From contig JADJUF010000001.1 of the NCBI GenBank assembly GCA_016717005.1, forward strand, positions 806,001 to 870,000: a stretch of DNA of 64,000 nucleotides, written 5' to 3'. Positions 17,445 through 26,873 of this stretch are shown here, one piece after another (within the stretch, counting starts at the first letter, position 1; every line of letters starts with the position of its first letter). The notes beneath the pieces were generated by a model. It searched no databases. It was not told where the DNA came from and saw only the letters and a program-made list of their open reading frames with translations. The DNA is from Myxococcales bacterium. Its GTDB lineage: Bacteria > Myxococcota_A > Polyangia > Haliangiales > Haliangiaceae. The position numbers and the translations under genes are program-made.

Positions 17445-17986
17445 TGATCGCCGCGGCCGCGGGCGACCGGGCCGCGTTCGGGGTGGTGGTCGAGCGCTAC
17501 TCGAGCAAGGTGTTCCACCTGGCCCGGGCGCTGGTGCGCGACGACGCCACCGCCGAGGACGTCTTGCAGGACACGTTCCTCGCGGCGTGGCGCACCGCCG
17601 CCGCCTACCGCGGCGACGGCGCGGTCGCGAGCTGGCTCTACGCGATCGCGCGCAACGGCGCGCACCGGCGCGGCCGCCGGGCCGACCAGATCGCCACCGA
17701 CGACCGGAGCCTCGAGGCGCTGGGCGCGGCGGCCGGCTGGGGCGCGCCCGATCTCGAGCTGGTCGTGACCCGCAGCGAGGACCGGGCCGCGCTCGAGGCC
17801 GCGCTCGCGACGTTACCGCCCGACGATCGCGCGGCGATCTGGCTGCACCACATGCTCGAGCAGTCGTTCGATGACACCGCCCGCGTGCTCGCGTGCTCGG
17901 TCCCGGCGGTCAAGAGCCGCTTGCACCGCGCCCGCCTGACCCTGGCGGCGGCCCTGCGGCAAGGAGGCTACGATGGCGCTCGATGA
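17414..17986 (+). CDS. ECF-type RNA polymerase sigma factor
   Basis: About 190 residues. Region 2 reads LMIAAAAGDRAAFGVVVERY...LARALVRDDATAEDVLQDTFLAAWRT...GAVASWLYAIARN, and region 4 reads TLPPDDRAAIWLHHMLEQSFDDTARVLACSVPAVKSRLHRAR. The GTG at 17414 keeps the whole of helix 1; the alternative ATG at 17444 overlaps the preceding stop (TGATG) but trims that helix. The next gene, overlapping by 14 bp, is a zinc-finger anti-sigma factor, so this sigma factor is probably held inactive at rest. The target regulon is unknown. Confidence 0.9.
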   Translation: MPDQVPDRDLMIAAAAGDRAAFGVVVERYSSKVFHLARALVRDDATAEDVLQDTFLAAWRTAAAYRGDGAVASWLYAIARNGAHRRGRRADQIATDDRSLEALGAAAGWGAPDLELVVTRSEDRAALEAALATLPPDDRAAIWLHHMLEQSFDDTARVLACSVPAVKSRLHRARLTLAAALRQGGYDGAR

Positions 17987-18233
17987 TCTCGTGGCGGGCG
18001 TGCGCTGCCGCGATGTCCTGGCCCAGCTCGGTGACTACGTCGACGGCGGGCTCGCGCCGGCGGCGCGGCTCGCGCTCGAGGCCCACGTGGCGGGCTGCAA
18101 CAACTGCGCAGCGTTCGGCGGCGCCTACGGCGCGCTGGTGGCGCGGCTCCGGGCCCCAGCCCCGGCGCCAGCGCTCGCCAGCGACGTCGCGGACCGGCTG
18201 GCGCGCCGCCTGACCAGCATCGACGACCCGTGA
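17973..18233 (+). CDS. Zinc-finger (zf-HC2) anti-sigma factor
   Basis: An 86-residue protein with the anti-sigma zinc motif, CRDVLAQLGDYVDGGL then HVAGCNNC (H-x3-C-x2-C). It has no transmembrane helix, so it is a soluble ZAS-type anti-sigma factor, possibly redox-sensing through the CNNC pair. An AAGGAGG Shine-Dalgarno site sits before the ATG, within the end of the sigma gene. The overlap with the ECF gene supports a cognate pair. Confidence 0.88.
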   Translation: MALDDLVAGVRCRDVLAQLGDYVDGGLAPAARLALEAHVAGCNNCAAFGGAYGALVARLRAPAPAPALASDVADRLARRLTSIDDP

Positions 18234-18347
18234 CGGCGCAACCGGTGCCGGCGCGCGCGACGGCGACGCAAGCCGTGCGCGCGCGCTGCACCGCGCGACG
18301 CCCCCGACGCGACCTGGGCCGGCATCGCTCGTGCAACCATTCCAGGC

Positions 18348-18755
18348 ATGAAGGCGATCCCTACCGTCCAGCGGTACATGACGACCAGCCCGCACACGAT
18401 CGGCAACGAACAGTCGCTCAAGAAGGCCCACGACCTGATGCGCGAGCACGGGATCCGTCACCTGCCGGTCATGCACGGCAACCGCCTGGTCGGCGTCATC
18501 TCGGACCGCGACGTCGCGATCATCGCCTCGCTCGAGGACGTCAACCCCGAGCTGATCACCGTCGAGGACGCCATGACCTCGGACGTGTTGACGGTGTCGC
18601 CCGAGGCGCCGCTCGACGAGGTCGCGGCGCTGATGGCCGAGCGCAAGGCCGGCTCGGTCGTGATCGAGCAGAACAGCAAGGTCGTCGGCATCTTCACGAC
18701 CGTCGACGGCATGACCGCCCTCGCCGACCTCTTGCACGGTCGCCTGGCGAGCTGA
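18348..18755 (+). CDS. CBS-domain pair protein
   Basis: A 135-residue Bateman module with two CBS motifs, MKAIPTVQRYMTTSPHTIGN...GIRHLPVMHGNRLVGVISDRD and VEDAMTSDVLTVSPEAPLDE...KAGSVVIEQNSKVVGIFTTVD. Such stand-alone pairs bind adenine nucleotides or S-adenosylmethionine and regulate partner proteins. No fused effector is present. The 114-bp upstream gap is GC-rich with no clear promoter. It is convergent with fusA. Confidence 0.9.
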   Translation: MKAIPTVQRYMTTSPHTIGNEQSLKKAHDLMREHGIRHLPVMHGNRLVGVISDRDVAIIASLEDVNPELITVEDAMTSDVLTVSPEAPLDEVAALMAERKAGSVVIEQNSKVVGIFTTVDGMTALADLLHGRLAS

Positions 18756-18784
18756 CGCCGCGCCGCGCCGCCGGCTAGCCGCGG

Positions 18785-20815
<2,031 letters not shown>

Positions 20816-20888
20816 GGCGCCGCGCATATAGCACGGCGTCCGCGCCCACGTCCGCGCCCGAACTTGCGGCCACCGAGGGGTTTTGCGG

Positions 20889-20905
20889 TACCATCCCGGG
20901 TGATG
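20889..20905 (+). promoter_or_regulatory. TANNNT -10 element, 8 nt before an ATG start
   Basis: TACCAT (20889-20894) precedes ATG 20903 by 8 nt and an in-frame GTG at 20900 by 5 nt. TTGCGG lies 19 bp upstream. Confidence 0.5.
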
Positions 20906-21769
20906 AAGATGCGCATCCTGGCGGGGGCTGCGCTCGTGGTGGCTGCCACCGCGGGCCTGGCGTTGGCCCAACCTGATTACAAGGCCGCGGCCGAGCACTA
21001 CAAGATCGCGGAGCAGGCGATGGCGCGCGGCGCGTTCAGCGACGCGGCGCTCGAGTACGGCATCGCCTACGACATCACCAAGGACCCGATCCTGTTCTTC
21101 AAGATCGGCCAGGCCAACGACAAGGCCGGCAAGTGCCCGGTGGCGCTGACCTACTACAACCGGTACCTCAAGGAGGGCAGCCCCAGCGAGGAGTACCTCC
21201 AGCTGACCACCGAGCGGATCGCCGCGTGCACGCCCGGCGGCGCGGTCCAGCCCGACCGGCCGCCGCCGGACACCGGCCCCGACACCAGCCCCGACACCGG
21301 CCCCGACGGGCCGCCTGACGACGGCGCCGTGCTCCCGCCCGACGACGGCGGGCTCGGCACCGGCGGGCCGACCGGGCCGTCGTTCATCGATCAGCCGACC
21401 TCGTGGAAGCGCACCGGCGCGTGGATCTCGACCGGGCTGACCGTCGGCCTCGTGGCCGCGGGCGTGGTGCTGGCGATGTCGGCCGAGGGCAGCGAGGAGG
21501 ATCTGCAGGCGCTGATCGACTTCCGCAACGCCGGGCGGCCGATCCGCTACGACGAGGTCCGCGCCGACTACGAGAGCCTCGACGACGACGGCCGCCGCTT
21601 CGACACGCTGGCCACCGCCGCGTTCATCGGCGCCGGCGCCACCGCCGCGGTCGCGGTGACCTTGTTCTTGCTCGACCGCGGCGGCCCCGGCGCGCCCGAG
21701 TCCACGACCACGCTGCGGCCCACGCTCGACCGCCACGGCGCCGGCGTCGCGTTCGGCTGGGAGTTCTGA
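20903..21769 (+). CDS. Exported TPR-like protein with a C-terminal membrane segment
   Basis: About 288 residues. A signal peptide (MKMRILAGAALVVAATAGLA) is followed by a short TPR region (YKAAAEHYKIAEQAMARGAF to TYYNRYLKEG), a Pro/Asp/Gly-rich linker and two hydrophobic helices (TGAWISTGLTVGLVAAGVVL and TLATAAFIGAGATAAVAV). This TPR-linker-transmembrane layout is common among secreted myxobacterial proteins of unknown function. The next gene starts 2 bp after its stop, so they form a unit. The ATG at 20903 is used. Confidence 0.8.
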   Translation: MKMRILAGAALVVAATAGLALAQPDYKAAAEHYKIAEQAMARGAFSDAALEYGIAYDITKDPILFFKIGQANDKAGKCPVALTYYNRYLKEGSPSEEYLQLTTERIAACTPGGAVQPDRPPPDTGPDTSPDTGPDGPPDDGAVLPPDDGGLGTGGPTGPSFIDQPTSWKRTGAWISTGLTVGLVAAGVVLAMSAEGSEEDLQALIDFRNAGRPIRYDEVRADYESLDDDGRRFDTLATAAFIGAGATAAVAVTLFLLDRGGPGAPESTTTLRPTLDRHGAGVAFGWEF

Positions 21770-21771
21770 CG

Positions 21772-22734
21772 ATGACGCTCCGCTCGCTCCTGTTCGCCCT
21801 CGTCGCCACCGTGGCGGCGACCGCCTGCTACGACACCCCGCGCCCGAGCTGCGCGTTCCTGTGCGGCACCGACAGCTCGTGCCCCGGCGGCTACTACTGC
21901 GCCGGCGACGGCTGGTGCAAGCTCGACGGCGTCGCCGAGACGTTCGTGTGCGAGGCCGGCTCGGTCGACGCGGCCATGGCCGACGCCGCCCCCGACGGCG
22001 ACGTCGACGCCCCCGACGTGGACGCGGCCGTCGACGCGCCCGAGATCGACGCGCTCGAGCTCGACGCGCCGACCGACGCGCCGACCGACGCGCCGCTCGA
22101 CGCCGCGGTGGCCGCGCTGCAGATCATCACCGCCGCGCCGCTCGACTTCGGCGACGTCGTCGAGACCCAGGCCGCGATCATGCCGGTCATGGTCCGCAAC
22201 GGCGGCGGCGCCGCCTCGTCGGCGCTGACGGTGACCGTCACCGGCGCGGCCTACACCCTGGTGGCGGGGGCCAGCGACACGTGCACCGGGATGACCCTGG
22301 CGCCGGCCGCGACCTGCACGTTCGAGGTGCGGTTCGCCCCGTCGGCGCCCGGCGCCGCGGCCGGCGTCGCGTCGGCCATGGCCACCAGCGGCGGCATGGT
22401 GTCGATCAACCTGACCGGGGTCGGCACCGCCAGCCTGACCGCCCCGGCCACGATCGCGTTCGGATCCCTGGCGACCACGACCACCGCGAGCATGGACATC
22501 ACCGTCACCAACGCGGGCGCGGGCACGTCCGGGACGATCGCGACGGCCGCGCCCGCCGCGCCGTTCTCGATCACCGCGGACACCTGCGCCGCGGCCACCG
22601 TGCCGGCCGCTGGCACCTGCACGATCTCGGTCGAGTTCGCCCCGACCGCGACCGGCGACGCGACCGGCACGATCACGCTCACGGCGACGCCCGGTGGGCC
22701 GCGCACCATCGGGCTGACCGGCACCGGCATCTAG
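21772..22734 (+). CDS. Lipoprotein with Cys-rich head and two Ig-like (ASPM/SPD-2/Hydin-type) domains
   Basis: A 320-residue lipoprotein. The lipobox VAATAC (Cys at 19) is followed by an EGF-like Cys-rich region with eight Cys in about 45 residues, an Asp/Ala/Pro-rich linker (DAPTDAPTDAPLDAA) and two beta-sandwich repeats. The repeats share LDFGDVV/IAFGSLA starts, a TCTFEVRFAP/TCTISVEFAP core and a LTGxG end, the pattern of choice-of-anchor D/Hydin-like domains. It is probably a cell-surface adhesion or spacer protein. The stop TAG lies in the outermost bases of a MITE-like element. Confidence 0.85.
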   Translation: MTLRSLLFALVATVAATACYDTPRPSCAFLCGTDSSCPGGYYCAGDGWCKLDGVAETFVCEAGSVDAAMADAAPDGDVDAPDVDAAVDAPEIDALELDAPTDAPTDAPLDAAVAALQIITAAPLDFGDVVETQAAIMPVMVRNGGGAASSALTVTVTGAAYTLVAGASDTCTGMTLAPAATCTFEVRFAPSAPGAAAGVASAMATSGGMVSINLTGVGTASLTAPATIAFGSLATTTTASMDITVTNAGAGTSGTIATAAPAAPFSITADTCAAATVPAAGTCTISVEFAPTATGDATGTITLTATPGGPRTIGLTGTGI

Positions 22735-22896
22735 TACCTCGCCGCAGTGGATCTGACCGGTTGCGGGCGTCGAGGCGCGCCGAGCGCAAGGCGAACCGAC
22801 GACGGGCTCCTCGCTGGAACTCGAGGAGGTTCAACGCAGCGATCGGCGATGGATCGGCGTCCTCAACCGGTCAAGTTCATTGCGGCGAGGTACTAG
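22731..22896. mobile_element. MITE-like element with 33-bp terminal inverted repeats
   Basis: The left end (22731-22763) starts CTAGTACCTCGCCGCA. The right end (22864-22896) is its reverse complement with 29 of 33 matches, and weaker pairing extends about 10 bp further inward. The element is 166 bp, has no coding capacity, is flanked by TA (or CTAG), and has an internal hairpin CTCCTCG/CGAGGAG (22807-22828). These are features of a miniature inverted-repeat element mobilised by a TA-targeting transposase such as the IS630/Tc1 group (inference). It abuts the stop codon of the lipoprotein gene. Confidence 0.8.
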
Positions 22897-23030
22897 GCCC
22901 GCGCCCGGCGCACGGCCGCGCATCGAGCCCGCCCCGCGCCCGGCGCACGGCCCGCGTCGAGCCCGCCCCGCGCCCGGCGCACGGCCCCGCGTCGAGCCCG
23001 CCCCGCGCCCGGCGCACGGCCGCGTGTCGA
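22897..23030. repeat. GC-rich minisatellite, about four copies of a 30-35-bp unit
   Basis: The unit core CGCGCCCGGCGCACGGCC followed by GCGTCGAGCCCGCCC occurs four times, with 1-4-base changes and indels. Weaker traces continue to about 23120. There are no spacers of constant length, so it is not a CRISPR array. Together with the MITE it fills the 451-bp gap before the HEAT gene. Confidence 0.85.
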
Positions 23031-23172
23031 GCCCGGGCCGACCTGGGCCGATCCTCGCGTCGAACCCAGGGCCTGGGCCCGGCGCTGGGCCGCGCGTCGT
23101 GGGGCCCGAGCGCTGCCCGCCCGAGACATCCTCACCGTTCGGGCGGCTGGTGGCACAGCGGCGCCGGTGCTA

Positions 23173-23188
23173 TAGGATGCCCGCCATG
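23173..23188 (+). promoter_or_regulatory. TANNNT -10 element, 7 nt before an ATG start
   Basis: TAGGAT (23173-23178), within TATAGGAT, is exactly 7 nt before ATG 23186. TGGCAC lies 16 bp upstream of the hexamer; the same hexamer and spacing occur before TATACT at 35146. Confidence 0.6.
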
Positions 23189-23911
23189 GTGTTCGGCCTG
23201 TTCTCCAAAGAAAAGTCTCTGCAGCGCACGATCGAGCGCGCCACCAACAAGCTGGCCCAGCAGGCCGACCGCTGGGGTGCCCTCGAGCGTCTCCGGGAGG
23301 ACGGCACCGACGAGGCGCTGTTCGGGATGTGCAAGCGCTGGAGCATCACCAGCAACAACCAGGTCGAGGATCAGCAGGAGAAGGCCTGGATCGTCGAGGT
23401 CCTGACCTCCAAGGGCGCGGTGGCGCTCGCGCCGCTGCGGCGCTTCATGAAGGGCGCCGCGCAGCTGTCCCACGCGCTGGCGGTGCTCGGGGCGATCGGC
23501 ACCGACGAGCAGGTGCTCGAGACCGTCGACGGCGTGCTCGCCGACGAGAAGCCCGGCTACACCCGCGACCCCGAGCGCCGGCTCGATCTGATCCGCTGGC
23601 TGGGCGAGTGGAAGCACGGCGACGAGGGCGTCGCCCGCCGCCTGGTGCCGTACCTGAAGGACTTCGATCAGAACGTCCGGGTCGCCGCGGCCGAGGCCGT
23701 CGCCGAGGCCCCGCCCGAGGTGACCGCCGCCGCGCTGCTCGACGCCTTCCTCCGGCCCGAGGAGGAGAGCGGTCGGTTCCGCAAGCGCATCGCCGAGATC
23801 CTCGCCCGCCACAAGCACCCGCTCGGCGATCGCGCCGACGCGGTCGCCGCGCTGCTGTCGGGCCCGGTCGCCGGGTTCTCGGTCACCGGCGGCGCGCTCG
23901 TCGAGCGCTGA
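23186..23911 (+). CDS. HEAT-repeat protein
   Basis: A 241-residue soluble helical protein, starting MVFGLFSKEKSLQRTIERAT. The middle and C-terminal parts show HEAT-like pairs, for example ALAPLRRFMKGAAQLSHALAVLG and RRLVPYLKDFDQNVRVAAAEAV. The sequence has no enzyme motif. Similar short HEAT proteins occur across myxobacteria as scaffolds. It stands alone, with a likely leaderless start. Confidence 0.82.
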   Translation: MVFGLFSKEKSLQRTIERATNKLAQQADRWGALERLREDGTDEALFGMCKRWSITSNNQVEDQQEKAWIVEVLTSKGAVALAPLRRFMKGAAQLSHALAVLGAIGTDEQVLETVDGVLADEKPGYTRDPERRLDLIRWLGEWKHGDEGVARRLVPYLKDFDQNVRVAAAEAVAEAPPEVTAAALLDAFLRPEEESGRFRKRIAEILARHKHPLGDRADAVAALLSGPVAGFSVTGGALVER

Positions 23912-23954
23912 CCGACGCTGGGTCGACCCGACGCGCTGCGCGCGATCACCTGGC

Positions 23955-23998
23955 CCCCGGCGTCGCGGTCACCTCGCCCCGGCGTCGCGGTCACCTCG
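23955..23998. repeat. Perfect 22-bp tandem duplication
   Basis: CCCCGGCGTCGCGGTCACCT plus CG occurs twice head to tail, with partial copies on both sides, in the 209-bp gap between the HEAT and HtrA genes. No promoter or other signal is visible in that gap. Confidence 0.9.
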
Positions 23999-24120
23999 CC
24001 CCGCCGTCCCGTCCCGACGCGCCCGCGCGCCCAGCCGCCGCGGACACCGGCGATGACCGCGCGGGTGCCGGCCGCTGCCCCGCGCGCCCGGGCCGTGCGC
24101 GCGCCGCACGACCGGCCTGG

Positions 24121-25281
24121 TCAGCGCGCGACCTCGAGCGTGACCTTGACGGTGCGGCGGCTGCTCCCGCGGGTCACCTCGAGCTCGACCGAGTCGCCGA
24201 TCCGCCGGCGATCGAGCACCCGGAACAGATCGGCGGTCTTGGCCACCACGCTGCCGTCGATCTTGGTGATGACATCGCCGAGCTCGAGCCCCTGGCCGCC
24301 CTGGACCAGCCCGGCGATCCCGGCGCGATCGGCAGGCCCGCCGCGCGTGACATTGCGGATGCCGACCCCGATCACGCCGATCTGCCGCATCTCGCCGTCC
24401 GACAGGATGTTGATGCCGAGCACCGGGCGGACCTCGCCCTTGAGGTTGAGGATCTGGGGCACGACCAGGTTGACGGTGTCGACCGGGACCGCGAAGCCGA
24501 TGCCAGCGCTGGCCCCCGACGGGCTGTAGATCGCGGTGTTGACGCCGACCAGCCGGCCCTGCCCGTCGAGCAGCGGCCCGCCGCTGTTGCCGGGGTTGAT
24601 CGGCGCGTCGGTCTGGACCACGTCGTAGATCTTGCGCTGGCTCTTCGAGGTGATCTCGCGCCCGAGCCCGCTGATGACCCCGGTGGTCAGGGTCTGATCG
24701 AGGCCGAACGGGTTGCCGATGGCGAGCACCTTCTGGCCGACCTGCAGGTCGGCCGAGGTGCCGATCATGATCTTGGCGAGCTTCGACGGCGGCGCGTCGA
24801 TCTTGATGACCGCGAGGTCCTTGTCGCGGGCGGTGCCGATGATCTTGCCCTCGAAGGTGCTGCCGTCGGCCAGCGTCACCTCGGTCGACGTGGCGCCCTC
24901 GATCACGTGGTAGTTCGTGACGATGTGGCCGGCGTCGTCCCAGATGAAGCCCGAGCCGGTGCCCTGGGGCACGTCGTCGACCGACGACGTGATGACGTTG
25001 CGCATCTGCGCGATGTTGGTGATGTGCACGACCGACGGCGACGCCATCTTGAACACCGCGATGGTGCTCTTCTCGTCGGCGCCGAGGTCGCCGGCCGGCA
25101 TCGTGATCGGCCGCGACTCGTAGACGACCTCGGGCTGGGCCCGTCGCATCTTGACGACGGTGAACACCAGCGCGGCGGCCACCAGCAGGAGCAGGACCGC
25201 GAGGACCTTGGTCAGGAGCGACGAATCAGACCCCGCGTCGGAGCGCGGCGGATCGGCAGGGCTCACCATCGCCCTGAGCAT
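24121..25281 (-). CDS. HtrA/DegP-family serine protease with one PDZ domain
   Basis: A 386-residue periplasmic quality-control protease. An N-terminal membrane anchor (about 22-43) is followed by a trypsin-like domain with the intact triad His125 (TNYHVIEG), Asp155 (RDKDLAVIKID) and Ser233 (PINPGNSGGPL), then a single PDZ domain (about 285-380). This resembles DegS/HhoA-size family members, which process stress-sensor proteins or degrade misfolded envelope proteins. The ATG at 25281 is 6 bp from the stop of the upstream ECF sigma gene; an alternative is ATG 25269. The sigma-HtrA operon suggests an envelope-stress response similar in logic to sigmaE-DegP. Confidence 0.93.
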   Translation of the reverse strand: MLRAMVSPADPPRSDAGSDSSLLTKVLAVLLLLVAAALVFTVVKMRRAQPEVVYESRPITMPAGDLGADEKSTIAVFKMASPSVVHITNIAQMRNVITSSVDDVPQGTGSGFIWDDAGHIVTNYHVIEGATSTEVTLADGSTFEGKIIGTARDKDLAVIKIDAPPSKLAKIMIGTSADLQVGQKVLAIGNPFGLDQTLTTGVISGLGREITSKSQRKIYDVVQTDAPINPGNSGGPLLDGQGRLVGVNTAIYSPSGASAGIGFAVPVDTVNLVVPQILNLKGEVRPVLGINILSDGEMRQIGVIGVGIRNVTRGGPADRAGIAGLVQGGQGLELGDVITKIDGSVVAKTADLFRVLDRRRIGDSVELEVTRGSSRRTVKVTLEVAR

Positions 25282-25287
25282 GACACG

Positions 25288-25833
25288 TCAGAGCGCGGCC
25301 GCGAGGGTCGAGCGCAACGCCAGGCGGGCGCGGTGGCCCCGGATCTTCACGGTCGCGACCGACAACCCGAGCGTGCGCGCGACGTCGGCCTCGCCGAGAT
25401 CCTCGTCGAGCCGGAGCCGCAGGACCGACGCGTAGCGCGGGTCGAGCTGGTCGAGGTGACGCCGCACGATCCCCGCGGTCTGCGCCGACGCGACCACCCG
25501 CTCCGGGCTCGGGGCCGCCGTGGCCAGGTCGCGGTCGGCGCCGGCGACGTCGAGGCTCCGGGTGGCCTCAGCCCGACGCTGCCGGCGGCGCCGCAGGTGC
25601 GACAGGGCCGAGGTCACCGCGACCCGGTAGAGCCAGGTGCGGTAGCGGGACTGGCCACGGAAGGTGTGGCGGTGCCGGTACGCCGCGAGGAGCGCGTCCT
25701 GGGTCACGTCATCGGCCGCGTCCTCGTCCCGCACGATCCGGCGCACGACCGCGTAGACGAAGCCGCGGTCGTCCTCGGTGAACGAGACGGCGGGTCCGTC
25801 CGCCAGCTCGGTGGTCAACGTTGAATCGTTCAT
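25288..25833 (-). CDS. ECF-type RNA polymerase sigma factor upstream of htrA
   Basis: A 181-residue ECF sigma factor. Region 2 is RGFVYAVVRRIVRDEDAADDVTQDALLAAYRHRHTFRGQSRYRTWLYRVAVTSAL and region 4 is QLDPRYASVLRLRLDEDLGEADVARTLGLSVATVKIRGHRAR. The ATG at 25833 is chosen because TATCAT lies exactly 7 nt upstream and overlaps the alternative upstream ATG. There is no neighbouring anti-sigma factor. It is divergent from a LitR/CarH-like regulator, which recalls the litR-litS and carH-carQ gene logic (inference), and it drives or shares transcription with htrA. Confidence 0.9.
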   Translation of the reverse strand: MNDSTLTTELADGPAVSFTEDDRGFVYAVVRRIVRDEDAADDVTQDALLAAYRHRHTFRGQSRYRTWLYRVAVTSALSHLRRRRQRRAEATRSLDVAGADRDLATAAPSPERVVASAQTAGIVRRHLDQLDPRYASVLRLRLDEDLGEADVARTLGLSVATVKIRGHRARLALRSTLAAAL

Positions 25834-25928
25834 AACGTCCATGATAGTTCACGAATCGTTCAGCGCAAGGACGTTTTGAACGTTCATCGCAACTCTCAGC
25901 CAGCGATCAAGTAATTCAAGGTACTTGA
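25823..25928. promoter_or_regulatory. Operator cluster between the ECF sigma and LitR/CarH-like genes
   Basis: GAATCGTTCA occurs at 25823-25832 and again at 25853-25862, 30 bp apart. TGAACGTTCA at 25877-25886 is a perfect palindrome, and another GTTCA half-site lies at 25847. Further right, TCAAGTA (25907-25913) and TACTTGA (25922-25928) form a 7-bp inverted repeat with an 8-bp spacer. The region is markedly AT-richer than its surroundings. The GTTCA set straddles the sigma start and -10, a good position for repression, perhaps by the divergent MerR-type protein. Confidence 0.6.
25841..25868 (-). promoter_or_regulatory. Candidate promoter of the ECF sigma gene
   Basis: On the minus strand TTGCGC (25868-25863), a 16-bp spacer and TATCAT (25846-25841) are followed 7 nt later by ATG 25833. 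This predicts a leaderless transcript, and the promoter lies within the GTTCA operator cluster. Confidence 0.55.
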
Positions 25929-25982
25929 GACCAGCGAGATCTCGTGAACACCCTCTTGTAACCGACCAAACCGGCCACGCTC

Positions 25983-25997
25983 TAAGGTGGAAACGTG
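25983..25997 (+). promoter_or_regulatory. TANNNT -10 element, 6 nt before a GTG start
   Basis: TAAGGT (25983-25988) precedes the GTG at 25995 by GGAAAC. A TTGTAA lies 21 bp upstream, too far for a standard -35. MerR-type promoters are known for long spacers, but this gene need not be self-regulated. Confidence 0.5.
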
Positions 25998-26867
25998 AAG
26001 CGCGCACTCTCTCCCAAGGATCTGGCTGCGGCGATCGGCGTGAGCGAGTCATCGCTCAAGCGGTGGGCCGACGCCGGCAAGATCACCGTCGCGCGTACCG
26101 AGGGCGGCCACCGCCGGATCCCGATCGCCGAGGCGGTGCGGTTCATCCGCGCGACCGGCGCCGAGATCGTCCGCCCCGAGGTGCTGGGCCTGGCCGAGAT
26201 CGCGGCGGTCGCCAACGACGACGGCAGCGACGACGCCCTGTTCACGCACCTGGCCGCGGGCAACGGGCGCGAGGTCCGCGGCCTGCTGATGGGCATGTAC
26301 CTGCGCGGCGCCACGATCGCGGCCATGTGCGACGGCCCGATCCACGGCGCGCTCAGCCGGATCGGCGAGCTGTGGCAACACGACGCGGCGGGCGTGTTCA
26401 TCGAGCACCGGGCCGTCGACGCGTGCTTGCACGCGGTGTCGCAGCTGCGCTCGCTGTGCGAGCCGCCCGAGACCGGCCCGGTCGCGGTCGGGGGCGCGCC
26501 GAGCGGCGATCCCTACCTGCTGCCCACCCTGCTGGCGTCGATCGTGCTCGCCAGCGAGGGGATCCGGGCGGTCAACCTCGGCCCCGACACGCCGGTCCCG
26601 TCGCTGATCCACGCGGCCAACCACCACCGGCCGGCGCTGGTGTGGATGAGCGTGTCGACGCCGCCGACCGCGGGCCTCGCGGCCGAGCTCGACCAGCTCG
26701 CGCGCGATCTGACGGCCCGCGGCGCCACGCTGGTGGTCGGCGGACGCCACCGCCACGACCTCGGCCCGCTGCGCGGCGCGTACATGGTTGCGTCGATGGG
26801 CGAGCTGGCCGCGTTCGCGCGCGGCCTCGCCACCGGCCGGCACCTCGCCGTGCCCGCCGCCGATTGA
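25995..26867 (+). CDS. LitR/CarH-like MerR regulator with altered B12-binding domain
   Basis: A 290-residue protein with a MerR winged helix (1-70, LSPKDLAAAIGVSESSLKRWADAGKI...TEGGHRRIP), a four-helix cap and a C-terminal cobalamin-type Rossmann domain, as in the light-sensing repressors CarH/LitR. The cap keeps the W-x9-E-H motif (Trp127, Glu137, His138) that packs against adenosylcobalamin. At the lower-ligand site, where CarH has E/D-x-H-x-x-G, this protein reads D172-P-Y174-L-L-P177, so the axial His seems replaced by Tyr. It may bind cobalamin differently or not at all. It is divergent from an ECF sigma gene, a common partner arrangement. Confidence 0.82.
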   Translation: MKRALSPKDLAAAIGVSESSLKRWADAGKITVARTEGGHRRIPIAEAVRFIRATGAEIVRPEVLGLAEIAAVANDDGSDDALFTHLAAGNGREVRGLLMGMYLRGATIAAMCDGPIHGALSRIGELWQHDAAGVFIEHRAVDACLHAVSQLRSLCEPPETGPVAVGGAPSGDPYLLPTLLASIVLASEGIRAVNLGPDTPVPSLIHAANHHRPALVWMSVSTPPTAGLAAELDQLARDLTARGATLVVGGRHRHDLGPLRGAYMVASMGELAAFARGLATGRHLAVPAAD

Positions 26868-26873
26868 TGCGCG

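Noticed and set aside
22897..23030. Possible CRISPR array
   Set aside because: Units are contiguous without spacers and differ by small indels, as in a minisatellite.
23124..23156. TGGCAC upstream of TAGGAT as a sigma54 -24 element
   Set aside because: The -12 GC partner at the right distance is absent. TGGCAC at 16 bp from a TANNNT hexamer occurs twice but is too few to define a -35.
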